A stretch of DNA of 62,510 nucleotides from Planctomycetaceae bacterium (GCA_002724315.1 PBOJ01000139.1:1-62510), one strand, 5' to 3'; shown: positions 1-9,039, counted from the stretch's first letter. Numbers and translations: made by a program. The notes: a model not told the origin generated them from the letters alone.

Positions 1-4
1 CGGA

Positions 5-1126
5 ATGCACATCACTGAGATCCGGGAACTCACCGAGGCCCCTCCTCCAGTTGAGGCGGGGGAGGATCCAACGGCAGAATCGCCGCGCCTACGAGACGAT
101 GAGCTCATCGCTGTCGCCGACGGGATGACCGAAATTGTCCGCGGGGGCCTGCCCTTGGCGTCAGGACTCAGGGCCCTGGCCACCGAACTGCCATCTCGAC
201 GCGTTCGGCGGGCACTCGAAACCATTTCCGACCGGCTGGAACAGGGCGTCGCCGTCGACGAGGCCGTCGGAGGACAAATCGGCAACGTCCCGAATCATTT
301 GCGGGTCCTGCTACAGGCCAGCCTGCAGACTGGCCGGGCCACCGAACTGCTGGAACATTACCTCCGTTTCGCCCGCTCCAGTCTCGACGTTCGCCGCCGC
401 AGCCTGCTGGCGATGACCTACCCCCTGTTGCTCCTCCTTCTGACAACAACTGTCATTTCGGGAATGCTGAGTTTCGTGGTGCCGAAGTTCAAGGGCCTGC
501 TTGACGGCTATGCCGACAGCTTTGGTGTGGAGATGTCCAGCCTGACACTTTTGGCCTTCGATCTGGCCGACGCGATGGCCGGCTGGCGAATTCTGATCCC
601 CCTGCTGGCCATGGCCCTGTTCATCACGACCTGGATCGCGTTCGGCTGGCTTGCTGGAGCAACACAGCGGAAGTGGCTCTACCACGTGCCGACCATCGGC
701 CGGATGATCCGCCTGGCCGCAGCCTCACGATTCTGCCATCTGCTGGCCATCGGTATCGCTCACGGGGTGCCATTCCCCGAGGCACTCCGATCGGCGGGAA
801 CCGGCGCAAGTGACGCCTACATCCGGCGAGCCACACACGGCATGGCTACCGACATCGAAAAGGGGATGCCCCCAGGCCAGGCAGCCACAGACCACCGCAT
901 GGTGCCCGAAGTCGCACACGTCTTCGAATGGGACGGTCACGACCAAGATTTTTCCGACGTGCTCTGGGCCACCGGCGACATCTGCGCCCTCCAGTCTCAC
1001 GGACAATCACGACTGATCGGGGTCTTGGTCCAGCCGCTGGCCATCTTGGGTATCGCCGTGGCCGTGAGTCTCATCGTCTTCGCATTGATGCTTCCCATGA
1101 TCAACCTGATGAACGCCATATTCTGA
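5..1126 (+). CDS. Type II secretion system F family protein (first of two)
   Basis: Inner-membrane platform protein of the GspF/PilC family, which anchors the assembly ATPase and drives pseudopilus assembly. The 373 residues show the duplicated cytoplasmic four-helix domain (about 36-130 and 238-335), separated and followed by hydrophobic segments near 134-158, 196-217 and 338-364, the usual three-helix GspF plan. Motifs such as GGLPLASGLRAL and AIAHGVPFPEAL-like loops (G-x-P-hydrophobic-x-x-A-L) recur in both halves. It lies 45 bases before a second F-like gene and heads a pseudopilin operon. The start lies at the window edge, so the real start could be further upstream, but the length is only slightly below the roughly 400 typical. 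Family assignment is firm; the exact system (secretion or pilus) is not determinable. Confidence 0.87.
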   Translation: MHITEIRELTEAPPPVEAGEDPTAESPRLRDDELIAVADGMTEIVRGGLPLASGLRALATELPSRRVRRALETISDRLEQGVAVDEAVGGQIGNVPNHLRVLLQASLQTGRATELLEHYLRFARSSLDVRRRSLLAMTYPLLLLLLTTTVISGMLSFVVPKFKGLLDGYADSFGVEMSSLTLLAFDLADAMAGWRILIPLLAMALFITTWIAFGWLAGATQRKWLYHVPTIGRMIRLAAASRFCHLLAIGIAHGVPFPEALRSAGTGASDAYIRRATHGMATDIEKGMPPGQAATDHRMVPEVAHVFEWDGHDQDFSDVLWATGDICALQSHGQSRLIGVLVQPLAILGIAVAVSLIVFALMLPMINLMNAIF

Positions 1127-1171
1127 CCGCCACAACCACAACCGGCGACAACTTCGGGCCCAGCCTCCACT

Positions 1172-2707
1172 GTGAACGACAACATCACACTTTTCTACGC
1201 CGTTCTCGTAAGCCTGGTGGCACCCCTCACCGGAGGGATGATCCTGTTCGCCACCAGCCACACCCGGAATCAGTCACATCTGCTGCTGCGGCTGCTGGCC
1301 GTGGGAAATCTGGCCATCTCCGCACTCGGCCTGTTCGCCATCGTGGGATGGGGCCTGTACCACAATTCGCGAGAACTGATCCCCATGGTGGTCGGCGACT
1401 CGCTGGCCACTGTACTGCTGCTGGCCGTCGGCTGGATCGGCTGGCAGATCCTTCAGCTTGACCGGCGGTCCAGTTCAAATCGGTCACCTGCCGAACAACT
1501 CGACCATTCAGAACAAATCGGGACAATCCGGACCACGGCCTGTTGCATGGTCGGTCTGCCGTTGGTGCAATTCGCCCCTCTGTCGCTCCCGCTCTTTGCC
1601 GTGATGTTCGCGTTGATGGAAGGACCAACCAGTGCCCGGCGAGCCAAGCAAGGTCACCTGCTGTGGTTGCTGGCCATCGCCGTTCGTCGCAAACAACCAC
1701 TGCCGCCGTTGCTGGAGAGCTTCGGCAAATCGCTCTCCGGCAACCAAGCCTTCTCGATCTGGCGTTTTGTCAGATTCCCGGGGCGATCGCGGTATCGAAA
1801 GCGCATCCAACTCCTGGCCGATCGCCTACGTGACGGACTCTCCCTGGCAGATGCCCTCGCCGACACTCCGGGACTGCTCCCCCGAACAACACTGGCCACC
1901 ATCCAGGTTGGGCACGAATCCGGTTGCCTGCCCGAATCCCTCGACCGTACCGCCCGGCAACACTTCCAGTCGGCCCGGCAGGCTGAGACCGTCTCGGGCA
2001 TCTCAACATTCTTCATCTACACATCCGTTCTCTTGTCAGCGACTGTCGCCGCCGGCGTCTTGCTGACCGTCTGGATTCTTCCCAGAATTCGCCAGATCTT
2101 TGAGAGTTTCGACGTCGAGTTGCCGGACGCCACTATCGGCCTGCTCAAGTTCACCGACACCACTTCCTCCCACTTGATGCTGGCCAACACCATCGTGGCG
2201 ATTCCATGCCTTGGACTAATTCTCCTGGGGATCCGCTGGTTCTGGGACCCTCAGATCCTGCCCCTGCCATCGCCGGCAAGATGGTGGCCCCGCCTGCACT
2301 CCTCGGGCGTTTTCCGCAACCTCTCCCTGGCGTTGGACAACGGCCGTCCTCTTGACCTGGCACTCTCAACCCAGATCGGCGCAACACAGCCCCCGGGAGT
2401 GACAGCCCGCCTCGAACGCGTTCGCGTAGCGGTGGCTGCCGGCGAAAGTGGGTGGGCTGCCCTGCGAACCGAACGGATGATCAACTCGCGAGAGCAAGCC
2501 GTACTCGAGTGCGCCGAACGCCTGGGAAACCTGCCCTGGGCACTTCAGTTGATCGCCGATTCCTCCGAGCGTCGTCTTCACCACCGCGGACTCTGGGCTT
2601 TCCAGTTCGTTCGCCCTGTCGTCGTTGTGGCCATCGGACTGGTGGTCGGCTATGTCTGCATCGGCCTGTTTCTCCCCCTCGCCAAAATCATTTACGAGTC
2701 GTCCTAG
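1172..2707 (+). CDS. Type II secretion system F family protein with N-terminal membrane extension
   Basis: A second GspF/PilC-type membrane protein of 511 residues with a GTG start and no clear ribosome binding site, so probably translated by coupling to the gene before it. The first 160 residues contain about four hydrophobic segments that ordinary F proteins lack. Two F-type domains follow (about 165-275 and 378-470), with membrane helices near 285-310, 335-365 and 478-505. The GLSLADAL and GHESGCLPESL stretches are typical of family loops. The two adjacent F genes may form a heteromeric platform; that is inference. The N-terminal extension resembles a prepilin-peptidase-like membrane bundle only in being hydrophobic; no peptidase aspartate motif was found. 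Confidence 0.82.
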   Translation: MNDNITLFYAVLVSLVAPLTGGMILFATSHTRNQSHLLLRLLAVGNLAISALGLFAIVGWGLYHNSRELIPMVVGDSLATVLLLAVGWIGWQILQLDRRSSSNRSPAEQLDHSEQIGTIRTTACCMVGLPLVQFAPLSLPLFAVMFALMEGPTSARRAKQGHLLWLLAIAVRRKQPLPPLLESFGKSLSGNQAFSIWRFVRFPGRSRYRKRIQLLADRLRDGLSLADALADTPGLLPRTTLATIQVGHESGCLPESLDRTARQHFQSARQAETVSGISTFFIYTSVLLSATVAAGVLLTVWILPRIRQIFESFDVELPDATIGLLKFTDTTSSHLMLANTIVAIPCLGLILLGIRWFWDPQILPLPSPARWWPRLHSSGVFRNLSLALDNGRPLDLALSTQIGATQPPGVTARLERVRVAVAAGESGWAALRTERMINSREQAVLECAERLGNLPWALQLIADSSERRLHHRGLWAFQFVRPVVVVAIGLVVGYVCIGLFLPLAKIIYESS

Positions 2708-2709
2708 CT

Positions 2710-3135
2710 GTGAAACGCCCCTCCATCCTCCCAAGACGCCACAACCATCGCCGCTCGGGGTTCACTCTCGTCGAATTGCTCGTCGCCGGTGTGCTGCTGG
2801 CATCGACCGTCGTCCTGGTCGGACCGCTACTCCTGCGATCCGGTCAACTCCGGCAATCCGCCACCCAACGACAGTTGGCCACCCAACTCGCGTCAAATGT
2901 CCTGGAACGTCTCGATGCCGGACAACTGCAGTCACAAGCAGTCGCGTCGGCGACAAAGGGCTGGGACACCGACACCTGGCTTCCGTCTCTCAAGCTGTCG
3001 ACCACGATGGACCGTGACGGTGATCGACGCCGAGCCACCATCAGCGTCAGTTGGACAACCCCAACAGGACGCACCGCCCGCCCTGTGCAGTTGACCGGAT
3101 GGCTGGCGCCAGCCGCCTCGGAGGTGTCGCCATGA
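2710..3135 (+). CDS. Prepilin-type N-terminal cleavage/methylation protein (GspI-like)
   Basis: Minor pseudopilin of 141 residues. Near residue 17 it has the class III signal motif G-FTLVELLV, where prepilin peptidase cleaves after Gly and the following Phe is methylated, followed by a single hydrophobic helix that stops around residue 40. The C-terminal part is a small soluble domain of mixed strands without clear family motifs. The GTG start was chosen because it gives a short basic leader and sits two bases after the upstream stop; a longer reading frame into the F gene would add an implausible leader. The ending overlaps the next start by four bases (ATGA). GspI identity rests on order (I-J-K) and size only. 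Confidence 0.75.
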   Translation: MKRPSILPRRHNHRRSGFTLVELLVAGVLLASTVVLVGPLLLRSGQLRQSATQRQLATQLASNVLERLDAGQLQSQAVASATKGWDTDTWLPSLKLSTTMDRDGDRRRATISVSWTTPTGRTARPVQLTGWLAPAASEVSP

Positions 3136-3668
3136 CACCACGTCGAACCGGATTCAGCCTCATCGAGACATTGGTTGCCATGGCCATGTCCGCGGTGATG
3201 GTGACCGTGGCCAGCACGACGATCACCCTGATGATGCGGTCCGAGCGAACCGGTGCCGATGCCCTGATAGCCGCGCAGTCCGGACACCGCCTCGAACGGC
3301 GATTCCGCGACGACGTGCACGCCGCCGCCGCCGCCGTGGTCGACACGTCAGACAGCAGCCGCCCTTTGCTGAGACTGGCCGGAAACGGCCAACCCGGCAT
3401 AACCTGGAGTCGTGTCAAAGGCGGACTCCGCCGCACCGTGGGGAACCCACCTTCCCACGTCGACACCTTCCGCCTGTCGGCCACAGAAGTCGTGTTCACG
3501 CTGAGTTCGGCTGGCCCACCCTCCCGACGTCGGCAACTTGTGACAATCACCGCCATTCCCGAAACCGACAGCGAGCCACTCGCTCGAGATGCCTGGCCCA
3601 CGAGACTCACGACCGTGCTGAATCGTGACGGCCGCCCCGTCTCTTCCAAGCCGGAGGACACGCCATGA
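3132..3668 (+). CDS. Prepilin-type N-terminal cleavage/methylation protein (GspJ-like)
   Basis: Second pseudopilin of the cluster, 178 residues, starting with a short basic leader and the cleavage motif G-FSLIETLVA at residues 7-16, then a hydrophobic helix to about residue 35. The remainder is a soluble domain carrying a positively charged middle region. It starts inside the stop of the gene before it and its own stop overlaps the next start, so these genes are almost certainly one message with translational coupling. In type II systems GspJ caps the pseudopilus tip with GspI and GspK; that role is inferred from position. No cysteine pair or metal-binding motif was noticed. Confidence 0.75.
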   Translation: MTPRRTGFSLIETLVAMAMSAVMVTVASTTITLMMRSERTGADALIAAQSGHRLERRFRDDVHAAAAAVVDTSDSSRPLLRLAGNGQPGITWSRVKGGLRRTVGNPPSHVDTFRLSATEVVFTLSSAGPPSRRRQLVTITAIPETDSEPLARDAWPTRLTTVLNRDGRPVSSKPEDTP

Positions 3669-4096
3669 AACGGCGAGGGACTCCGAACGACCGCTCTCAC
3701 CGCAGGGCCACTGTGCTGATGATCGTGCTGATTGCCCTGTTGATCATCGTGGGAATGGCGAGTTCACTGTTTCGCCTGACCGTCCTGCATCACGGCCAGT
3801 CGCGGCGATTCGAGATGCAGGCGCAAGCCGATTGGCTGGCTCGCGAGGGCGCCAGACGCGCCGCGGCACGCCTGGCCGATGACCGGGATTTTCCCGGAGA
3901 CACCTGGCGTGTCACGCTCGACACCCTCGGACCGATCCAGGTGGTCACGCAGGTGACAACACCGACCAGCCGCGAATCCACCAGGGGAATTTCATCCCAT
4001 GTCCGTCTGGCCCCCGACTTCCTGCGGACGCCTGTCCACGGCCACGCGACCACGACACTCACCACCAAGCACGGCTCAACCCGGAACACACAATGA
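3665..4096 (+). CDS. Putative pilus assembly / GspK-like membrane-anchored protein
   Basis: A 143-residue protein with a basic N-terminus (about 15 residues), one hydrophobic helix (about 17-38, [14 protein letters not shown]), and a short soluble domain rich in Arg/Ala and Thr. Like PilX and GspK proteins it lacks the canonical Gly-Phe-Thr-Leu-x-Glu start of class III signals but has the same anchor plus the early helical pattern ([17 protein letters not shown]). It is shorter than typical GspK (about 300), so it may be a reduced form. It overlaps its neighbours on both sides by four bases. Assignment depends on operon position more than on sequence. Confidence 0.6.
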   Translation: MKRRGTPNDRSHRRATVLMIVLIALLIIVGMASSLFRLTVLHHGQSRRFEMQAQADWLAREGARRAAARLADDRDFPGDTWRVTLDTLGPIQVVTQVTTPTSRESTRGISSHVRLAPDFLRTPVHGHATTTLTTKHGSTRNTQ

Positions 4097-5127
4097 CACA
4101 GCATGCACAACCGGATCCGTCACACGGACACCCAAACCGAACCGAGACGACGAACTCCGCTCCAATACCCACTCGCCACAGAACCGGCTTCACGTTGATC
4201 GAACTGCTGGTCGTGATCGCAATAATCGCGATCATGATAGCCATGGTTCTGCCCGGTATCCAGCAGGCCCGTGAAGCGGCCCGGAGAGCCCAGTGCAGGA
4301 ACAACCTGATGCAGATTGGCCTCGCGATCCAGAACTACGAAATGGCCCACAGGGTCTTACCTCCCGGGTCGGTCAACGACACCGGACCGATTGAAAGTCG
4401 TCCCAGGGGATACCACATGAGCTGGATTGTGCAGTTGCTGCCCTACCTGGACGAGGAAAATGTCCACCGGCACATCGACTTCAGCCAGAGCATCTACGCC
4501 AAGCGAAACGCCGAGGCACGTGCCCAGTCCATGGAGGTGTTTCATTGCCCTTCTTCGCTTCTGCCAATGACAGTCACCGCACCGGCGAACCCGGGTGAAA
4601 CCACCGCAGACGGAAAGACCGGAAAAGCCGCGGCGGGAACGACGATCGGAACAAACAGCTTTGCCGGCGTCCACCATGACGGGCAATCGAAACCGTACGA
4701 CGAGAACACAAAGCCGAATGCCGCCACGGAATTCAAGGACATCCCGATCGACGTCGACCAGAATGGCGTCCTGTTCCTCAACAGCAGCGTGACCTACAAG
4801 CAGATCCCCGACGGAAGCAGCCACACGGTGTTTGTCGGAGAAACCAGGGACACCACGGGCGGGCTCGGCTGGGCCTCCGGCACCAGCAGTACGCTGAGGA
4901 ACGGCGGCACCCCGATCAACCAGGCATCTTCAAAACGACCGACCGGTGCCTCGCCCTCACCGATGGACCCCGCGTCCGTCGGCGGATTCGGCAGTTTCCA
5001 TCCGGGAAGCACCCAGTTCCTGTTCGGCGACTCCGCGGTCAAACACGTCAACGACAGCATCGACCGAACCGTCTACCGACGGTTGTGCAACCGCCGGGAC
5101 GGCGAACTCCTGGGATCCGAGTACTGA
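4093..5127 (+). CDS. DUF1559 domain-containing prepilin-like protein
   Basis: A planctomycete-type pseudopilin of 344 residues. After about 30 hydrophilic residues comes [16 protein letters not shown], then a helix running into the family hallmark [16 protein letters not shown]. The soluble DUF1559 domain follows, ending with the conserved C-terminal block [17 protein letters not shown] (the usual form is FHPGG...F.DGSV). Hundreds of DUF1559 genes occur in some planctomycete genomes, mostly alone; this copy is the last gene of a pseudopilin operon with a four-base overlap to the gene before it, so it may serve as the major pseudopilin of this system. That role is inference; the family call is firm. 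Confidence 0.9.
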   Translation: MTQHAQPDPSHGHPNRTETTNSAPIPTRHRTGFTLIELLVVIAIIAIMIAMVLPGIQQAREAARRAQCRNNLMQIGLAIQNYEMAHRVLPPGSVNDTGPIESRPRGYHMSWIVQLLPYLDEENVHRHIDFSQSIYAKRNAEARAQSMEVFHCPSSLLPMTVTAPANPGETTADGKTGKAAAGTTIGTNSFAGVHHDGQSKPYDENTKPNAATEFKDIPIDVDQNGVLFLNSSVTYKQIPDGSSHTVFVGETRDTTGGLGWASGTSSTLRNGGTPINQASSKRPTGASPSPMDPASVGGFGSFHPGSTQFLFGDSAVKHVNDSIDRTVYRRLCNRRDGELLGSEY

Positions 5128-5136
5128 CCAACCGTC

Positions 5137-6558
5137 TCACTTACGCCCGAAACAGTACACCGCGTTGTCGGTACGGATGAACATCTGTCCCTCTCGAACG
5201 ACTGGGGTCGCCAGGATCCGCTCGCCGAAGTCGTGCGACCCAATCACCGACCAACTCTTGCCGGCCTTGATGATCGTCATCACACCGGCCTCATTGCAGG
5301 CGAAGATCTTGCCGTCACCCGCCACAAGTGACGCATAATAGTTGCCCCGTCCCGAGATCCGTGCCCGGCGAGTTCGCTTGCCGGTCTTGGCGTCCAGGCT
5401 GGTCAAGATTCCCCCGTTCTTGACCATGTAAAGCAACCCCTTGTAAACGGTTGGGCTGGGCACAACCGGCAACCCCTCTCGAGCCAGCCAGTCCACGTGG
5501 GACCGGGTCACATCTCCACGCCCACCGGGCCGCACTGCCATCGCCACGTTCTGGGCATTCTTGAACACCGCCGCGTGCTTCTTCCACTCAACCGCGTTGA
5601 GTTCTCCGTCCTGGTCGAGATCGATCCGAAAGAACCTGGCAGCCACCGGACTTCCCTTGGGCAACTCGGTCTTGGCGATCTTCTTGTTCTTGTTCTTGTC
5701 CAGGTTCTTCAACGCCTCGGGAAACGGCTCCATCGCAATCCGTTCCGTCAGGTCGCCACCGGGTGTCCACGACGCCATGTAGAGATGGTCTGCGGTCGTC
5801 ACGGGAGTCGTGTCGACGATCCTTGACAGCCCGTTGACCCACCACAGGGGCTTGCCCGTCTTGATGTCATAGGCGGTCATCTTCAGTGCTCCGGCCACGA
5901 CCAGCACCCGCTCCTTGGAGCTTTTCCAGACGATCGGTGTCGAATAACTCCGCGTCTGACCTTCACGACTGGTCTTCCAGACCGTCTTTCCGCTGGCCCG
6001 GTCGATCGCAAGCAGGAAGCAGTCGACGTCATGGTCCTGGCTGATCACCAGCAGGTCGTCAACCAACACCGGCGAACTGCTCGCACCGAATTCATCCTGA
6101 AACGGCCCCATCTCCTTCCGCCACTGCTCTTTGCCATCCAGGTCGTAGCAGACCAATCCGAAACTGCCGAAGAACACGTAGACCCTCTTGCCATCACACG
6201 CCGGAGTCGAAACCGCGGGGCTCCCCGAAGGATGCGTCTTCTCGATCCGCTTCGGCTTCAACACCTTCTTCCATCGAAGCCTTCCGGAAGTCCGGTCCAA
6301 TGCCACGGTGGCCAACTGCCGAGATGTCTTGTCGTACGTCGTCACGACCACCAGGTCACCGTGAACGCAGGGGGTCGAAATTCCCGGCGAGACCTCCTGC
6401 CGCCACACCAACTGCTCCTTGGCGGCGAACTGTTCGGGCAACGCAAACGCGTCTCCAAGAACCCCCTGGTTCTTGCGGAAGTACGACGGCGCGTCGGCAG
6501 CCAAAACCGAGGCACCCAACTGAAAAACGATGGCCAGGACGACGAAGTGGCGGGTCAT
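5137..6558 (-). CDS. Exported PQQ-like beta-propeller protein with EF-hands
   Basis: A 473-residue protein with a Sec signal peptide (MTRHFVVLAIVFQLGASVLA) followed by repeated propeller blades of the outer-membrane BamB / PQQ dehydrogenase type (A-x-D-x-x-T/S-G-K/R-x-x-W: DRTSGRLRWKK, DRASGKTVWKT, DIKTGKPLWWV, DAKTGKRT). Between blades, around residues 290-330, sit two EF-hand loops, DKNKNKKIAKTE and DLDQDGELNAVE. No PQQ-binding or catalytic residues were recognised, so an enzyme activity should not be assumed. The start is supported by GGAG eight bases upstream. A paralogue with the same arrangement lies at 57.6-59.1 kb. It is divergent from the dehydratase-like gene. Confidence 0.88.
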   Translation of the reverse strand: MTRHFVVLAIVFQLGASVLAADAPSYFRKNQGVLGDAFALPEQFAAKEQLVWRQEVSPGISTPCVHGDLVVVTTYDKTSRQLATVALDRTSGRLRWKKVLKPKRIEKTHPSGSPAVSTPACDGKRVYVFFGSFGLVCYDLDGKEQWRKEMGPFQDEFGASSSPVLVDDLLVISQDHDVDCFLLAIDRASGKTVWKTSREGQTRSYSTPIVWKSSKERVLVVAGALKMTAYDIKTGKPLWWVNGLSRIVDTTPVTTADHLYMASWTPGGDLTERIAMEPFPEALKNLDKNKNKKIAKTELPKGSPVAARFFRIDLDQDGELNAVEWKKHAAVFKNAQNVAMAVRPGGRGDVTRSHVDWLAREGLPVVPSPTVYKGLLYMVKNGGILTSLDAKTGKRTRRARISGRGNYYASLVAGDGKIFACNEAGVMTIIKAGKSWSVIGSHDFGERILATPVVREGQMFIRTDNAVYCFGRK

Positions 6559-6668
6559 GCTCGAATCTCCCGAAGACCAAAACGGATCGCGAAACAGGAT
6601 ACCCGAATCGTCGCACCGCCGCGACAAACCCGGTAGGGTGTCGGCCCCGGATTCCACGGAGCCATTCC

Positions 6669-7922
6669 ATGACCGCGAATTCGCCGTTGATCACCGACGT
6701 CGACGTCATCGTCACCAACCCGATGCAGGTCCCACTGGGAAATTTTGCCCTGGTCCGCATCACCACCGACCAGGACGGACTCTACGGGTGGGGTGATGCC
6801 ACCTGCTCGGGCAGTGAAATGGCCGTCGCGGCGATGATCGAAGAGCACCTCGCACCGGCACTTATCGGCCAACCCGCCGGTCGCATCGAACAACTCTGGC
6901 ACACGATCTTCCACCTCCCATACTACCGGTCCGGCTCGGTCCACCTGTCTGCCATCAGCGGGATCGACATGGCACTTTGGGACATCAAGGGCAAGCAAGC
7001 CGGTCTTCCCGTCTGCGAACTGCTCGGTGGCCGGGTCCGCGACAGGATGCTGACCTACCGATCGGTCTCTGGCCGCACGTTCGACGAAGTGCTTGAACGG
7101 GTCCAGGAACTCCGCCAGGCGGGTTACCAGGTCGTCAAGGTGCAGGTCGCCGTCCCGGAACTCGAAGCGGGTTACGCCGTGCCAGCCAGCGATTCCCAGA
7201 TGGAGGCCAACGCGGAGGCCTTCTCTCGTGGAGTCCCACCTGACGAGACCTGGGAACCGGAACCCTACACCCGACTGCTCCCCCCATTTTTCGAGTTCCT
7301 GAGAAAGGAACTTGGGGATTCGGTCCAATTGATCCACGACGTTCACGAACGTGTCACTCCCTCACAGGGACTTCGCCTGGCATGTGACCTGGCTCCTTTC
7401 AACCTGTTCTATCTCGAGGACCTGCTTCGCCCCGAGCACCTCGACACGTTCCGCCTGGTCCGTCAACAATCCCCGGTTCCACTTGCGATGGGCGAGGTAT
7501 TCTGTGACCCGTGGCAAGGACAGGAACTGTGGTTCGAGCACCTGGTCGACTACGCCCGACACGACCTGGCCCATATCGGCGGCATCACCGCGGCCAGGAA
7601 GATCGCTGCGGTCTGTGAGGCCCGCGGAATCCTGACCGCCTGGCACGGTCCTGGCAACATCTCACCGGTGACGCACATGGCCAACGCGCACGTCAGCCTG
7701 GCGGTCCCCAACTTCGGGATCCAGGAATTCGATGCCAACTGGGATGATCGGATCGAAGAGGTGTTTTCGACCGTGCCAGCCTACGCCGACGGCCACGTCA
7801 CCGTCCCTCTCTCCACCGGCCTGGGCATCGATGTCGACATCGATGCCGCCCGCCAACATCCCTACGTCCGCCGGATGCGCCCCACCGTCCGCCGTGGCGA
7901 CGGGACACCGTGGGCATACTGA
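6669..7922 (+). CDS. Enolase-superfamily dehydratase, mannonate dehydratase (ManD/RspA)-like
   Basis: A 417-residue cytoplasmic enzyme of the mandelate racemase/enolase superfamily. The N-terminal capping domain (1-125) precedes a TIM barrel with the ManD-type signature IHDVHERVTP (second metal Asp region), FYLEDLLRP, LAMGEVFCDPW and WHGPGNISPVTHMA, and the C-terminus VPNFGIQEF ... GIDVDID ... GTPWAY is characteristic of the ManD/RspA family. Such enzymes dehydrate D-mannonate or D-gluconate to 2-keto-3-deoxy-gluconate, and some members have little activity. At the position where efficient mannonate dehydratases have Arg before Ala-Gln, this protein has Lys (VKVQ), judged from memory, so the substrate is open. 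GGAG lies seven bases before ATG. A divergent aldolase/FAH pair lies next door. Confidence 0.86.
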   Translation: MTANSPLITDVDVIVTNPMQVPLGNFALVRITTDQDGLYGWGDATCSGSEMAVAAMIEEHLAPALIGQPAGRIEQLWHTIFHLPYYRSGSVHLSAISGIDMALWDIKGKQAGLPVCELLGGRVRDRMLTYRSVSGRTFDEVLERVQELRQAGYQVVKVQVAVPELEAGYAVPASDSQMEANAEAFSRGVPPDETWEPEPYTRLLPPFFEFLRKELGDSVQLIHDVHERVTPSQGLRLACDLAPFNLFYLEDLLRPEHLDTFRLVRQQSPVPLAMGEVFCDPWQGQELWFEHLVDYARHDLAHIGGITAARKIAAVCEARGILTAWHGPGNISPVTHMANAHVSLAVPNFGIQEFDANWDDRIEEVFSTVPAYADGHVTVPLSTGLGIDVDIDAARQHPYVRRMRPTVRRGDGTPWAY

Positions 7923-7949
7923 CCCCACGATTGCGCCTCCGGTTGAGGA

Positions 7950-8945
7950 CTATTTCTCGGCCGCGACCTTGTTCCGCAGAACCCCCACCCCCGAGAGTTC
8001 CACCTCAACAACATCACCGGGCTTCATGACGTCGGTCTTGCCCGGAGTGCCGGTGAAAATCAGGTCGCCGGGGAACAATGTCACCCGCCTGCTGAGAAAA
8101 CTGACCATCGAAGCGACGTCGTTGATGAAATACTTGGTGCTCTCGTCCTGACGGACCTCACCGTTGAGGCGAAGCGTCAACTGCAGGTTGTCGTAATCCA
8201 GCCCGCTGGCGATCACCGGGCCACAGGGACCAAAAGTGTCCGAGGCCTTCGCACGCCACCACTGCACGTCGTTCCGCTGCCAGACTCGGGCACTCACATC
8301 GTTGCCACACGTCACGCCCAGCACGTGTTTCAGTGCATTCTTCTTGGAGACGTTGCGGGTCTTCTTGCCAATCACGATGACCAACTCGGCCTCGTAGTGC
8401 ACCATCTCGGCGTCCTTGGGAAGAATGATGGTGCCCCCATGCGGCAGCAGGCAACTGATGGTCTTGAAGAACGGCTGCGGAATCTGGAACTTCGACGGAA
8501 TCACTCCACTGCGACGGGTCTCGGAGGTGGTCTCCGAGGTGGTTTCGGTCTTCCCGCTCTTGTTGTCCTGGGTGATCTTGGTGACCGTGGTGATCGTGGT
8601 CGTGGACTTGTCCTCGCCGCCCAGGTGGCTCTTGTAATTGCCGGCCATGGCAAAGACCTGGGTCGGCCGCGAGGGAACAAGCAGTTTGACGTCGTCCAGA
8701 TCCACCGTTTTGTTGGTCCGCTTCCACTTGCCGAAAAGATCGCCGTCGATCCGGCGGATCTTCTTGCCTTCCAGGATCCCGTAAGACACGTCGCCGTCAT
8801 CCTCGTACCGAACGTACAAGGTCGCCTTGCCCGCCTTCTTCTTTCCCTTCGCCGCGGCGGCATGACCGGCCGTCTCTCCCGGCGGAGTGATCAAACAGAG
8901 AGTGGTGGCAAGCAACAGTCCAAGCATCATCCGGCGAGAACGCAT
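7950..8945 (-). CDS. Exported fumarylacetoacetate hydrolase family protein with Thr/Ser-rich insert
   Basis: A 331-residue protein with the FAH C-terminal fold: NYKSHLGG, the metal-binding E-x-E segment HYEAELVIVIGKK, GNDVSARVWQ, SDTFGPCGP and IFTGTPGKTDVMKPGD. FAH-family enzymes are normally cytoplasmic hydrolases, hydratases or decarboxylases acting on 2-oxo acids. Here the chain begins with an apparent Sec signal (MRSRRMMLGLLLATTLCL, cut near AGHAAAA) and carries an insert of about 35 residues rich in Thr and Ser (TTTITTVTKI ... TETTSETTSETR) between NYKSHLGG and the catalytic half. The start is backed by GGAG eight bases upstream. Export is inferred from the leader. The substrate is unknown. 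Confidence 0.85.
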   Translation of the reverse strand: MRSRRMMLGLLLATTLCLITPPGETAGHAAAAKGKKKAGKATLYVRYEDDGDVSYGILEGKKIRRIDGDLFGKWKRTNKTVDLDDVKLLVPSRPTQVFAMAGNYKSHLGGEDKSTTTITTVTKITQDNKSGKTETTSETTSETRRSGVIPSKFQIPQPFFKTISCLLPHGGTIILPKDAEMVHYEAELVIVIGKKTRNVSKKNALKHVLGVTCGNDVSARVWQRNDVQWWRAKASDTFGPCGPVIASGLDYDNLQLTLRLNGEVRQDESTKYFINDVASMVSFLSRRVTLFPGDLIFTGTPGKTDVMKPGDVVEVELSGVGVLRNKVAAEK

Positions 8946-8992
8946 CGTGATGTCTCCGAGTTGAGTCAGCGTCTGGAACGGGCAGCGTCGGC

Positions 8993-9022
8993 ATCCTAAA
9001 CCCGTGGCAACCACGTGAGCAA
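8993..9022 (-). promoter_or_regulatory. Candidate sigma-70 promoter for the FAH-family gene
   Basis: Read on the minus strand: TTGCTC, an 18-base spacer, then TAGGAT, about 50 bases before the start codon of the exported FAH protein. The match is moderate (four of six at each element), so this is a suggestion only. Confidence 0.25.
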
Positions 9023-9039
9023 CCGTCTCGGGCGGCGAG

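Noticed and set aside
7909..7929. Hairpin CGTGGG/CCCACG at the end of the ManD-like gene
   Set aside because: Only six base pairs, overlaps the stop codon and has no T run, so too weak to call a terminator.
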